From Apodospora peruviana (taxonomy: Eukaryota > Ascomycota > Sordariomycetes > Sordariales > Lasiosphaeriaceae): 64,000 bases of DNA. The notes under the pieces are model-generated. The model saw only the letters and a program-made list of their open reading frames with translations. It was not told where the DNA came from and made no database searches. The translations under genes and the position numbers were made by a program. The stretch covers positions 1,798,001-1,862,000 of the forward strand of contig JAUEDM010000005.1 in assembly GCA_033439685.1 (NCBI GenBank). The letters run 5' to 3'. Below are positions 34,760 through 46,097 of this stretch, in pieces (within the stretch, counting starts at the first letter, position 1; every line of letters starts with the position of its first letter).

Positions 34760-36800
34760 AGGCTACCAAGGAGCCGCATATTCGTGACCGTGGGGTTCCC
34801 ATCCGAGAACCCTTTGTGTTACCGTCAATCCAGCCCCCTGAGCGGAACCAAGCAGCCCAATTGGTGGAGATTGGGAGCCCAATATGACACTAAAAACTCC
34901 GGACCGCATTTCTGATATAAATCTGAGGAAGGCTTCACAGCAACATGGTGAGAGAGACCCGGGACTTTTATACCCTGTTGGTGGCAGCCAACCCAAATCC
35001 AGGAGCGAAGAAAACGAGAAGAGATCGAGAAATTTCGGCGACAGTGTGGGGAAAATGCATCCAACGGCATGACTTAACGACCTTTACGACTTTAGACACG
35101 ATATTTTGACGATCTCTTTTAACGACATGAGATTATTCTGGCCTTTTCCTTCTTTTCGCCATCTGATGCATTTGATTTGGTATTTGATCATTCTTTCTGC
35201 TCAAGATTCTTGGAGACCGGACCTCGTCCCCAGTTTGGGTATCACAGGACCAAACTGGGTGAACCCAGGCCATGTTTGAACCGGAACACATCCAGGAGGC
35301 AACTCAGATGGGTCACGAAGCGTTTGGACCGAACATATGGACATTTGATTTTTGCATTCTACTTCTTCCAGCCAATTTTGGATTAGGACCGAGGATATCC
35401 CTAAGCAGACCGGGCAACACCACTTTGGACACGGAGAACGCATATTGCTCCACCCGGACGCTTTGGCTTTTTACATCCGTCTTCTTGTTTAAGAGGTCAA
35501 GCTTTGTTCACTCGCTGAGCTGAAACGAAGAAGACCCTAGCCAGTTGTTTTTGGCTGTTGGCTTACCGGCCTGCGGCAATCACTGGATTTTTCTTCGCCT
35601 TTTGCGTTTGCTTTTGTCACTTTCTCCAGAGGAAACATCGTTTTTGCGGTCAATACGGGACAAATTGAGAGATGGTCTGCCTCTTGAGAAGGATGGTTTT
35701 ATTTGCTTTTTGGTTGAAATTGTATCATGGAGGACAGGGCTAGGAGGAGCTTTTGAGTGCATTATCATCTATTTGACCCAGCATTTCTTGGGCTTGCCTT
35801 CAACATTTCGCTTCAGTTTACGTTTCTCCCTACATCCAGGTGGCTATGAACGCAAGGGTTCACTTCTTTCATGGGGACGAAATGCGAAGTCAGGATTTAT
35901 GATCACTTTCTCAATCTCTCAAAATGAGTTTCATGACGACCTGATGACGAATAAGAAGAAGAATGAGAAGGGGAAGAGAAAGGGAGGATCGTTTGCTTTT
36001 TTTAAATCTTTTTTTTTTCTTCCTACAAAACCATTCAACAATACGCCTTATGCCTTATATACATGACGACGACTTATGACAGATTAGCAAAAGCTTGCAA
36101 AAGATGGATGATGAATAATGAAGAAGACATACAAATTGTATTCCGGAATTAATGCGTCTCCTTTTTGCTTACTTCAACCATATTCTAGTGGCTAACTTGA
36201 TGGGTTTCTTGTGTCTTCTTAAGTGAGTGTGATGAGATGGTGTGTTTGAAGAGCATTCGATATTGACCATTGAAACACAACGACGAAGAAACGAACAAAG
36301 GTCGGTCGGTCAAAGGAATATTCAACTGGGAAGCTTCCACTACTTGAGTACGCTGATCATGGAACTCGGAATATACCACTACTTCTTTCCGTTGACGAAA
36401 GCCGAGTAATACCAGCCGAATTAAAATGGGGGTTTCGAAACCGGCAAAATAACATAACAGCACCAAGGATTCGTTGGTCGTCACCGACCCAACTCAATGC
36501 AACAACACCTGTGACTACCTGGTTTCTCATGATCGCCAACGGGTCCATTGGTCCTCTGCTGAGGTTTGTTGGTTAAAACTTGGTTTGGTTCAACACCAGT
36601 GACTCCTGTTCTAAAGTACCATGGAAATTAAACTCCCATCCCCGTCGAGCACATAACTGCGTGTATGACTGGCGATTCTGCACCGGCAGATCTCGATATG
36701 ATCTTTTCACCATTTTAGTTTACACGTCACTTGGCACAAACGCCGAATCTCACCCGTTCGTTCTTTCTTCTTCCAAGCATAATCCTACTGCAAAAACATC
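34760..36800. other. Intergenic, no gene recognised
   Basis: About 2 kb. A 173-codon plus frame (35545-36066) has no domain and ends in a low-complexity Lys/Phe-rich tail. T-rich tracts near 36000-36020 may be UTR signals. Confidence 0.45.
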
Positions 36801-37777
36801 ATGTGCCTCATCTGCAAGCGCCTGGGGATAAACCTCAGGTGGCAACCCACCCCAGAACAGGAGGCCGAGTTGCAACCGCGGAATGAGGCGGAAGCGGCCT
36901 CGGAGGAGGCGTACGTGATTGCGTGTGCCTAGGAGGCCGCTTCGCAAGAAGCTGCGTTCCCGGATGGAGCCGAAGGCCGTTGTCGTCGAGCGCGCCCCGG
37001 CCCACGACGGCGCGACCACATACGCCGCCTATGCGGTGCCGGTCTCGTCTCTCCCCGAGTCAAACGGCCGAGATACAACTAGACAGCAGCAGCACCGCAC
37101 GCCCTTCGGCATGCGCATCTACGACACCACCACTCCTTCCGACGACACGGCGACTGACGCTGACAGAGACAGACGGACTGCGCTTCTTGAGAGACGCATT
37201 TCGAACTCGCGCGCGACCAACGCCTGTCGAGCGAGGGAGAGATGGAGGGGAGCATCGAGGTCGTGGCGCTGCCGTTCCCGGCCGGGGCGACGAGTGACGA
37301 AAGAGCCGACGCGGCCGAGGCGGCGTCGTGGTACATCGTCGAGAACATATGCGAGGGCCTTGAACGTAAGAAGCTGTGGGTGATGGACGACTTGGGAGAA
37401 GAGGGGACTAGTTCGTGGGAGAGTGCGCTGCGGGATGCCGCCAAAGACTACAACCTCCACCAGAGGCGGTGGGTGATAGATGACTGGGGGTGGATAGTCT
37501 GTTCTCACGGAGCCATTATCTGGAGGTCAGCTGGGACTTCGAAGAAGACATGTCGGAAGGCGAGGAGGAGGGCAAGCCGAAGCGCGAATTCTACTTGCAT
37601 CGGTCCCCAATGGAGAAACTTGGTAAAGAGCTGACATGGTTCCGGCTGTACAACGTGCAATATTTCTATCAAGAGCACGTCAACCTGAGGGCGTGTTGGA
37701 CAAGGAATTGGCAATGGCAAGGGCCGCTGCCAGTTCAAGGCTGTAAGTCTTATAACCTACCTAGCTGCTTGTGTTAG
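36801..37777 (+). pseudogene. Disrupted reading frame, protein-like across several frames (possible pseudogene)
   Basis: Protein-like, acidic and Trp-rich sequence continues through this kilobase but in changing frames. A start, MCLICKRLG, at 36801 runs 43 codons to a TAG at 36930. A second frame from the ATG at 36964 runs to about 37200. A third from about 37205 (FELARDQRLSSEGE, then IEVVALPF) runs to about 37495, and a fourth (SLFSRSHYLEVSWDFEED) continues to a probable donor GTAAGT at 37743. The last two changes would each be repaired by one extra base, in the T run at 37200-37202 and the G run at 37485-37489. The family is not recognised. Either a decayed gene or homopolymer sequencing errors in a real gene would explain this. 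Genes nearby are intact, which favours true lesions. Confidence 0.5.
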
Positions 37778-38145
37778 AGGTAAAGGGAGAAAACAGTTTA
37801 TGGATAGGTTTGCTTCTTTCAAAATACCAGATGTAGAAACCATATTGATAAGTCTCGCTTGTTGTTTGCTAAACAAGGTTGGATTCCTGATTACCCTCCC
37901 CGGTACTTGTATGAAAAAGAAATCTACTCACCTATTAATCAAGGTGGAGAGACACCGAATAGTATGGATGACTACATCACTCTCGAATCATTAAATTAGT
38001 CCATACTATAGATGTAGACAGACATGTCTGGACGACAGAGGGAGCTGACTAGCAGCAAACTCATATACCACACACCCTACCTATGTGTGTACCAACGAAC
38101 AGCACGATATCTGTCTCTTCTCAATTCATCATCATCGCCATATCG
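37778..38145. other. Intergenic, no gene recognised
   Basis: A/T-rich 3' flank of the dynactin gene and of the broken frame. A 64-codon frame at 37800-37994 could be a decayed exon of the latter, but no good splice join was found. Confidence 0.4.
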
Positions 38146-38866
38146 TTATTGAAACTTGGCCGGATTACTGGGTATCATCCTCCTCAAGACCTCGATCTGC
38201 CGCGCCTGTCCTTTATTCCGCAGATCCGCCACGCCTCTCCTGTCGGTCCGCCGCGTCCCGTTGGAATAGATGACGGTGAAGTCGGGTATCACGTCTCCAG
38301 CTGCCACAATGGTGTGTGGTGTGAGGGTGCAATGCTTTTAATTCGGAGTGTTAGCCTTTTCCCGCCCCAACTTCATGTCCGGTCTAACTAACCTTCCCGA
38401 TCACAGCCCCCGTGCCAATCCTAGCTCCCACGCCCAAAACGGTGCCTTCGCCGACCACGGTATCGCCCGCCTCGATCGACGCGGCGACCTCGACGGTAAC
38501 GTAGTCGCCTAACGTGACTCCTGCTGGGCCGGCAGCGGTTTCTTCTTCAACTCCTTCCCTTGGTGGTGCTAATAAGCTGCTGGTCCGGCTAGGAGTAGTG
38601 GGTAGACCACCACCGGGGGCGGCGCCGATCAGGCTGCGCTCGTGAATAATACATCGCCGGCCGATAGTGATGCGGCCACCGGAGGAGTCAAGGCGCGCGC
38701 GAGGGTGGACAACGCTCTCGGTGCGGATGGTGATGGTGTGCGAGCCCGTCAGGAGGGCAGAGTCGGCGATGGTGATGGACGAGGAGAATTGGATCGGCGG
38801 TTTGGGGCCGGCTTGGGAGATGGGCGGGAGGATGGAGTGGCGTTTGCTGCTGAACGAGGTTGCCAT
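38146..38866 (-). CDS. Dynactin subunit 6 (p27), left-handed beta-helix protein
   Basis: Exon 1 (38866-38393) and exon 2 (38334-38146), separated by a 58-nt intron (GTTAGT donor, GGCTAAC branch, AAAAG acceptor), encode 220 residues. Hexapeptide-repeat turns of a left-handed beta-helix are visible (IRTESVVHPRARL, ITIGRRCIIHERSLIG, VTLGDYVTVEVAASI, GVGARIGTGAVIGK). The exon 2 sequence HCTLTPHTIV..GDVIPDFTVIYSNG..RR.D is the characteristic end of dynactin p27 and fixes the identity. A Ser/Pro/Glu-rich loop of about 30 residues interrupts the helix near residue 85-115. p27 sits with p25 in the pointed-end complex of dynactin, which supports cargo binding (early endosomes) by dynein. The partner p25 is not in this window. 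The start is the first ATG of the frame. Confidence 0.88.
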
Positions 38867-39409
38867 CTTTTTGTTGTGGTCGTGTTGAAATGTTCAAGTC
38901 GGCCTATTGTGTAGGTCTAGCTGTCGACTGTTGTAGGATGGCGCCTCCAAAATTGGTGGTCCTGGTTGATGTCGTGCATGGTTCACAGCTTGGAGGAGTC
39001 TCGAATTTCATGCAAATGAGCGTGCATTTAGAACTAATTCGAGAATAATATTCTGATATGCTTTTCTGAGGCAGAAACTTTGATTTGATTTGCACCGTAC
39101 AAGTACAATGGCATGAACTGGACTCCCAGTCCAGGCGCGACTGTTGTGAAGTGATCTGGAAGCTTGGACGATTCGGGGAATTGGAGTTGAAGCTACAAGT
39201 GGGCCTCGCCACAGGGTCCGACCAACCAGAGTCGGACCATTCCAATTGCCCCCGTCAAACGTAGCGAAAGAAGCCGGACCCGCAACAACCTCTCAACCCA
39301 CGAACGACATCAATACCTTACATACCGAACCTAAGGTACGGAAGCACCACCGCCCATTGGCATTTCCGCCCCCTCTGCTCTGCTGAGCAGACCAACATTC
39401 TCGCCCACA
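38867..39409. promoter_or_regulatory. Shared 543-bp intergenic region of divergent dynactin p27 and nuo51 genes
   Basis: The start codons of the two genes face away from each other across 543 bp, so promoters and both leaders must fit here. No TATA box is obvious. The nuo51 side is C/A-rich just before the ATG (CGCCCACAATG). Sites were not resolved further. Confidence 0.55.
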
Positions 39410-41036
39410 ATGTTGTCCCGAACTGCAGCGCCGTCCCCAGCGGCGACTGCAAAGGCACTATCGCGGGCCGCCGTGGCCACGTCGAGCGCCAGCGCGACCA
39501 CGACCCAGCAACAACGCTCCTTCGCCACTGTCCAAGAAGGCACCCCAAAGCGTACCTATGGCGGCCTCAAGGACCAGGACCGCATCTTTCAGAATCTCTA
39601 CGGCCGCTATCCCCCGGACCTGAAGCACGCCAAGAAGATGGGCGACTGGCACAAGACGAAGGAGATCCTGCTCAAGGGCCACGACTGGATCATTGGCGAG
39701 ATCAAGACGTCGGGCCTGCGCGGCCGAGGAGGAGCTGGTTTCCCTTCTGGTCTGAAATGGGTGTGTTTGTGATTTCAGGCCCCTGATTGACGTCATCAAA
39801 CCAAGCTGACTTGTTTTTTTCACAGTCGTTCATGAACTTCAAGGACTGGGACAAGGACACCAAGCCGCGGTATTTGGTCGTAAACGCCGATGAGGGTGAG
39901 CCGGGAACATGCAAGGATCGCGAGATCATGCGCAAGGACCCCCACAAGCTGGTCGAGGGCTGCTTGGTTGCCGGACGTGCCATGAACGCCACCGCGGCAT
40001 ATATCTACATCCGTGGCGAGTTCATTCAGGAGGCCGCTGTGCTCCAGAACGCCATTAACGAGGCCTACGCCGACGGTCTCATCGGCAAGAACGCCTGCGG
40101 CTCTGGCTACGACTTTGACGTCTACCTCCACCGTGGCGGCGGTGCCTACGTCTGTGGCGAGGAGACCAGCTTGATCGAGTCGCTCGAGGGCAAGCCCGGC
40201 AAGCCGCGTCTCAAGCCGCCATTCCCGGCTGCCGTCGGTCTCTTTGGCTGCCCGTCGACCGTGGCCAACGTCGAGACGGTCGCGGTTGCGCCCACCATCT
40301 GCCGTCGCGGCGGCAGCTGGTTCGCCGGTTTTGGCCGCGAGCGCAACCAGGGAACCAAGCTCTTCTGCATCAGTGGACACGTGAACAACCCGGTCACGGT
40401 GGAGGAGGAGATGAGCATCCCCTTGCGGGAGCTAATTGACAAGCACTGCGGTGGCGTCCGCGGTGGCTGGGATAACCTGCTGGCGGTCATCCCCGGCGGA
40501 TCTTCGACCCCTATTCTTCCCAAGAGCGTGTGCGAGGACCAGCTGATGGACTTTGACGCGCTCAAGGACAGCCAGTCTGGTCTCGGCACGGCGGCTGTGA
40601 TTGTCATGGACAAGAGCGCGGACGTCGTGCGGGCGATTTCTCGCCTCAGTCACTTTTACCGCCATGAGAGCTGCGGCCAGTGCACGCCGTGTCGCGAGGG
40701 CAGCAAGTGGACGGAGCAGATTATGCAGCGGTTCGAGAAGGGTATGGGCCGTGAGCGGGAGATTGATATGCTCCAGGAGCTAACGAAGCAGGTGGAGGGT
40801 CATACAATCTGCGGTATGTTACTTTCTCCTTTCTATCTGGGTTATCAATGTTAATGATTTGTTTAGCTCTCGGAGAGGCGTTTGCCTGGCCCATTCAGGG
40901 TCTTATCCGCCACTTCCGGCCGGAGCTGGAGGCGCGGATGCAGAAGTTTGCGCAAGAGAACCAGGGTGAAGCTCTGGCTGGTGGTTGGGAGCACGATGCG
41001 AGCGCGAAGGGCAAGCTGGTCTCACCTGGCATGTAG
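39410..41036 (+). CDS. nuo51: NADH:ubiquinone oxidoreductase 51 kDa subunit (complex I, flavoprotein 1)
   Basis: Exons 39410-39760, 39826-40813 and 40867-41036 encode 502 residues, the usual size of the fungal precursor. Residues 1-about 40 (Arg/Ala/Ser/Thr-rich, no acidic residues) form a mitochondrial presequence. The NADH-binding glycine loop is GRGGAGFPSGLKW near 105-117. The FMN site region is YLVVNADEGEPGTCKDRE. The N3 tetranuclear cluster ligands are C400, C403, C406 (SCGQCTPCREG) and C446 (GHTIC). The subunit accepts hydride from NADH at FMN and passes electrons to the iron-sulphur chain of the matrix arm. The second intron splits the codon directly after the fourth cluster cysteine. 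It is divergent from the dynactin gene. Confidence 0.97.
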
Positions 41037-41869
41037 ACGGGCGGCTGGAGAATCTACTAAAATGACATTGATTTTATGAGGAAGCGGTTTGGGATTGTTT
41101 ACTGCGACTGATTAGAAGAGAAATGCTTTTGGCAGCAAGAAGACAGCAAAAGCCTCCTTGTACATTGTTGTGCGTACATATTATTTTCCCTTTTCACGCC
41201 GTAGAACTGCCCCCTGTTTGGGTTGTATAGTTATCCTTTATTTTGAGGTTGCAACCAACTATTATTTTATCTTGGAGATGACAGAAACAGCATGACACGA
41301 CTAAAACTAGGCTTGATTATGAATGTTCCGGATGTAGGAATGAATATTCCCTCCAGCGTGGATATTTAGTGAATGGTGTGCAATTGGAGAAATGATGCTA
41401 TCTGGATGCGCTGGACATGAATGTATCTATTTGCCAAGACCCAATTATTCCCGCCCTCCTGGCTTCCATTCTGTCCATCATCGTCAGGCATCTTTGGGTT
41501 CCATCTCAAAACACGCCAGATAAAGGCCACTCGCCAATCATTACACCTTTATTGTATGTGGGTTTGAAGACTGCGGGAATCCAAAAAGCGCGGTAACTAT
41601 CATCAATCCACCCATCCATCCCTTTTAACAGTAGTGGGTTCTTCTCATCATTTCTGGTAGCGTCGGTAGCTGTTTGCCCAAAACAACATCAATCAACAAA
41701 GTCAGACTGCATTTCATCGAGCATTGAGCTCCATGTTTGTTTCTTCCTTTATTTCTCAATCATTCCCAACAAATACATAGGTAGACAGCTCAAAAGATTG
41801 ACTTTGGCTGTTGTTTTATTTTAACCACGTGGTCACCTCCTCACCTCGACAGGAGAAGAAAGGGGTCAG
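41037..41869. other. Intergenic between nuo51 and the PEX11-family gene
   Basis: 3' UTR of nuo51 (A/T-rich to about 41300) and promoter of the next gene. No coding frame is supported. CACGTGG at 41826-41832 is an E-box-like element 38 bases upstream of the PEX11-family ATG. Confidence 0.5.
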
Positions 41870-42866
41870 ATGGCGACCGCCACAGACCAAAACACCGCAA
41901 AGAGTGCCAGCGGCGGCATCAGCACCTTTGATCAGTTTGTGAAATTCTCTACCGATGCCTGTGAGTCTAAAGCACTTTTTTTTGTTATTTATGTGTTATT
42001 CTGTTCGCATTCACCTTTCCCATTTCTACTCGTACACGGGTTTTCACATGAACGTTCATATAACCTACCGTACACTTAACCCCCTTACCACTAACAACTG
42101 TCAACCAACCTGGCTAGCCGGCCTGGAACGCACATTCCGCGCTCTCCAAGCCATCACCCAAATTCTCGCCACCATAGAACCAGCACGCCAACTCGTAATA
42201 CTACTCGTCTCACTGATCTGGCCACCGATCACCGTTCACCCGTCGTCCCAATTCCTCCACCTCCTTTCCCGGTCCACACTGTCAGCTCTACGGACACGCT
42301 TCGCGCTCGGTCGGCGCTTCTTCCGCGTGTTTCGCTTCCTCGACGCTTTTTCGTCAGCGTGGAAGCTCTTCGTCTCTCCCGAGAAGAAGTCCGTCGAAAC
42401 TTGGCTGGATATCTCGTCGCGCTCGTTCAATGGCCTATACCTGCTCCTCGAGACGGCACATTTCCCTGAAGCGCTGGCCGTAGACGGTTTCAGGGTCTGG
42501 GGTGCCGAGACAGCAAAATGGCTGCACGTTGAAGGTCAAAGGTTCTGGTTTTTCGCGTTGGTGTGTGGTGTGGGTGCTGGGTTGGTGAGGTTGGTTGCGC
42601 TTTATGGTAATGATGGCGTGTCAAGTCCCCAATTCCAAGGGAAGGGGGGGGATGAGGATGAGGAGAAGCGAAGGCGGGTGGTAGAACGTAGACGCAGGTC
42701 CCGCCGCAGAGTTATTCGAAGACTGGCGGCCGACGTGATGGATCTGGCGCTTCCTGGGGCCGTGGTTGGCTGGATCCCAGCGTCTCCCGGGGTGGTGGGA
42801 CTGCTCATGCTAGGCAGCACTTATTTGACGGGACTGGAGGTCTGGGAGAGATGCGGTAGGAGTTGA
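41870..42866 (+). CDS. PEX11-family peroxisomal membrane protein
   Basis: Exon 1 (41870-41960) and exon 2 (42118-42866), joined over a 157-nt intron ending in CTGGCTAG, encode 279 residues. The join yields the family signature F-D-Q-F-V-K-F-S-T-D-A-x-G-L-E-R-T-F-R, the N-terminal amphipathic helix that bends membranes in PEX11 proteins. It is followed by RTRFALGRRFFRVFRFLDAF, typical of the second conserved helix. Hydrophobic segments lie at about 55-75, 180-200 and 245-265. A charged Arg/Glu-rich linker of about 35 residues near 205-240 precedes the last one. PEX11 proteins elongate and divide peroxisomes, and filamentous fungi have several paralogues. This one looks like a divergent paralogue and cannot be assigned to a subgroup from sequence alone. 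Confidence 0.85.
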
Positions 42867-43752
42867 GTGTTGCCGTAGATAGATAGGGAATGGTCATGTT
42901 GAGCTGATATACCGTACAATAGCAGTCTCATGTGTGTGGTTTTCGTTGTTAGCTTAAGGGGGATAAACTGAGAACGAGCAGGCGAATCAGGTGTGAGGCG
43001 CACGTTGGTTCAGACACCCCCTTTTTCACATCCATCATGTTGTGGACGCGCGTCCCGTGTCCGGAACAGGGGTGGCCGTCATGCTTGCGGCGGAAGGGGG
43101 CGGGTTATATCCTGTTGTGTGTCTCGTGTTTATCGGACATCTGAAGTACATATGAGTCTGTTTAGAGAATTCTGTTGGGATTGGATATGTCAGGAATTCT
43201 AGAGTTAGAAAGCCTTGAGAAACACATTGTGTAGCTGTGAACTCGGCGCGGTTGGTGGTAGTTTGGGGCACCGGTCGTCCAGACCAGCCTGGAGTGTTGT
43301 TGACATTGGTATCTGCCCTGATACGGCCCAGAGGTTTCGTAAACCACTTTGACCATTAGTGTTCACATTTTTGTTGCCATTTAGACTGTACTTAACATTG
43401 CCCAGTCGTGTAATAGCAGGCTACCTACCCACGAGATTATCTTCCATTGTGTGGTTTAAATGCATCGCAAAATCATAACTCCAATACAGTAAATCCCCTA
43501 CCACGAGCCCGAGTGCCTTTGCAATCTGATATTCATCGACCATGTATGTAACCAATTTGGAGCGTTGTATCTCCTCATCTACACGCCACCCGCGGAGCTG
43601 CAGAAGTCGCACTTGTCGCCTGAGGGCCAGCTCGAGGCATGGACCCCAGCCCTGCCGCCAAGACCCCTAAGCTTTGTCCCCAGCCTTTCGCATCGAGCAG
43701 CCAGACAACAGACTGAGGTAGCTGGCCGACTGCTGGATATTCTGTTGGGGAT
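42867..43752. other. Intergenic between convergent genes
   Basis: 3' flanks of the PEX11-family gene (plus) and the four-helix membrane protein gene (minus). No gene is recognised. Confidence 0.5.
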
Positions 43753-44594
43753 TTACGCCACAATAGACACTGGGTCGCGGCGGGAAGGTCCTTCTCCCTC
43801 GGGGCTCTGCAGCCGGATCGGAGAGGTGGTCCCGTCGGTATAGAAGACATACTCGATGGTGAAGGTCTGATAGACCTTGGAAAAGGACAGGAAGCTAACA
43901 ACGATCATGAAAATACTACGAGATCGACATGTTAGTACTATTGCGCCCAAGTAGAAAATGTGAGCTGCTTTGACGTACGCAAGTATTATGCTCAAGGCGG
44001 TGACAGGTGCGCGCTGTGGTCCATAATACCACCCGCTGCCCCAGCTTGCTGCACCAACAACTGTAGGTTTTTGGTTAGCGTTTCTGGATTCTCCTGCGTT
44101 GTAGTGATGATGCATTACTTACTGGCAAAAGCTAGCAGCGTTACACCAAAGGCGAGGTCGCCAAAGGCTAGGATAACCCGGGACAGTGTCTTGCGAGGGG
44201 TGCGGTGGTCAGGCTCATCGTCGCCGTCATCTCCGTTGATGACACAACTGCAATCACCGACCTGGCACGATACCTTGGGGAGGCATTGGCTCAACTTGGA
44301 CTTGGACGAAGGCAGTAATCGGACCAGATGCCAGATCAAGATAAACCACAGCTCGACGAAGATGCCGACGGCGAATTGACCGGTCCCGATTCGGCCGATG
44401 ATCATGTAGCCCAGTAGCGTACCAAAGGTCAGACATGCCATGAAGCATCGAACGAGCCAGGCAAGTCGGGTGCGGAATTTGAACATAGGATCGTCGCTTT
44501 CGTCAACACGGAGGTAGGTGTTTCCCGACGGAGGGGTCAAGGGTCGGTAGACCATCTCGGGGTTAAGGCCGCCAGATATCTGTTTAGAAGCCAT
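43753..44594 (-). CDS. MARVEL-like four-helix membrane protein, unknown function
   Basis: Exons 44594-44123, 44060-43979 and 43915-43753, with introns of 62 and 63 nt (branch sites GCTAAC and TACTAAC), encode 238 residues. Four hydrophobic helices are visible: LVRCFMACLTFGTLLGYMII (about 46-68), VGIFVELWFILIWHLV (75-95), VILAFGDLAFGVTLLAFAIVG (140-165) and VTALSIILAIFMIVVSFLSF (180-205). The loop between helices 2 and 3 has a cysteine cluster (CLPKVSCQVGDCSC). The layout resembles fungal MARVEL/tetraspan proteins of the plasma membrane, but no signature is decisive. Its start codon lies 10 bases after a CTA trinucleotide repeat in the 5' leader. The reading frame remains open upstream through the repeat as poly-Thr, so a longer form is formally possible. 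Function is unknown. Confidence 0.75.
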
Positions 44595-44603
44595 ATGTGT
44601 AGC

Positions 44604-44679
<76 letters not shown>
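44604..44679 (-). repeat. Trinucleotide microsatellite (CTA/TAC)n, about 25 copies, in a 5' leader
   Basis: About 76 bases of uninterrupted AGT/GTA on the plus strand, equal to CTA/TAC on the coding strand of the membrane protein gene. It ends ten bases before that gene's ATG. Variation in copy number would change leader length and any N-terminal extension. Confidence 0.97.
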
Positions 44680-46097
44680 TCTTTTAAGACCCAACTGAGA
44701 AGATCGATGACTGTTTTGATGAGGATTGTTGATGGGGCGTATGGTAGAAGGGAGGGTCGAATACAGAATGCAGGAGGAAATCCGACCAGACAGTGTCATG
44801 TGAGCCTTATTATATCAAGCAATAAGGCAAGGGAGTGCCGCAGAGAGGGGGCCAAATGCTCACACATGGACTGACGGGCGGACACATATCTCGACAAGGC
44901 TGTGTGTAAATAACAAGTCAAGCCTCGAAACACGGACGTCAACCATAGGATGAAATCACCCCCTAGGGATCCAAATTCAGGTTCCAGGCTCAACTTGAGA
45001 CGGGTTGGCTGCCCAGAAGCGCTGCTAGTGTATCCCCCCCCCCCCCCCCCCCCCCCCCCCGACTCAAAGATAGTTGCAGCGTACCTGGACCCGTATACTG
45101 TTACTGTTAATCGCCGTGACGACAGCGCTTGTTTTATCTCGCTGCCTGGCGGCCGAGTCCAACAACTGCGGGGCCCTGTTGAGCAAGAGGCCTGGTCCAT
45201 TGGCCATTATAAAGCGTGCCTAATATTGAGGTCTGCAGTACGCGTGGCATGCGGATCAATCTCGAAGTTGGATCTTGGAGAGGCGTAGGTGTAGGATTGC
45301 TAGCCTCTTGCATCCAATCTGTGTTTATCCCGATCTGGACCGACGGGAGTCAACGCCATGAAACTGACCATGCGTAGTGAACAATATAAGGAGGCTGTAA
45401 ATAGAGGCGCAAATTGATAAAAATCAATGAAGAAACTTCATATTATCATAGAATTGGCATTGAAAGAACAACCAAATCAAGGCTTCTTGATATTTGTCGA
45501 TAATGAAAGGGTAGAAGAGAAATTCGAGGTTACTACCCTAAGTAACCAACAAAGGCATCCAATTTGATGAGAAGAGAAGAAAATAACGCGAATTGAGGCC
45601 TCTCGACGCGTCGCAGGTACATCTCGAGATACCGATAGAGATAAAGCTGTAATATGTACACGTATAGTTGCCAGAGTCTCGATTCGTGTCATTGGTGTTG
45701 TTGGTTTACCGAGGGATTGGTGACAGTGACAAGATGGGATGAATGGTGATGGGGATCAACCTGGCCCACTCAGGGAGTTAAGGGGTCAACTGAGGTTCCG
45801 CCAGCTGTCAGGCCAATGTACCCCACGTGGCAGCCCTGCAGGAAACTACCAATCCGATCTCCACTCACCGCCTTTTTTTTTCTGTTCTGCCTCTGCCGAC
45901 TGCAATTTTTTGCGACAGATTTCGTTCTGACAACGCCTTCCCGGCAAGAATTCGCACTTCGAGAACCGATAAATATCAACCTTTTACTGCTCATGTCCGC
46001 GCCGCCGTCCTGGCTCTTTTCCAATAACCAACCATCAATTCAGCAGCAGAATCACAGCACCGAAACTAACACCCACGAATTGCCGCCGACGACGACC
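44680..46097. other. Divergent intergenic region with a C27 homopolymer
   Basis: Lies between the membrane protein gene (minus) and srp40 (plus). It holds the C27 run at 45034-45060. The frames across that run encode only poly-Pro or poly-Gly and are artefacts of it. No gene is seen. The srp40 frame is open upstream to an ATG at 45992. Confidence 0.55.
45034..45060 (+). repeat. Homopolymer run of 27 C
   Basis: Twenty-seven consecutive cytosines in non-coding DNA. A run this long is unusual for a fungal genome and hard to sequence accurately, so its length may be approximate. Confidence 0.9.

Noticed and set aside
44584..44799. Poly-Tyr reading frame over the CTA repeat
   Set aside because: An artefact of reading the trinucleotide repeat; the supported gene starts just downstream in another frame.
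44950..45288. Poly-Pro and poly-Gly frames over the C27 run
   Set aside because: They exist only because of the homopolymer; flanking sequence is not protein-like.
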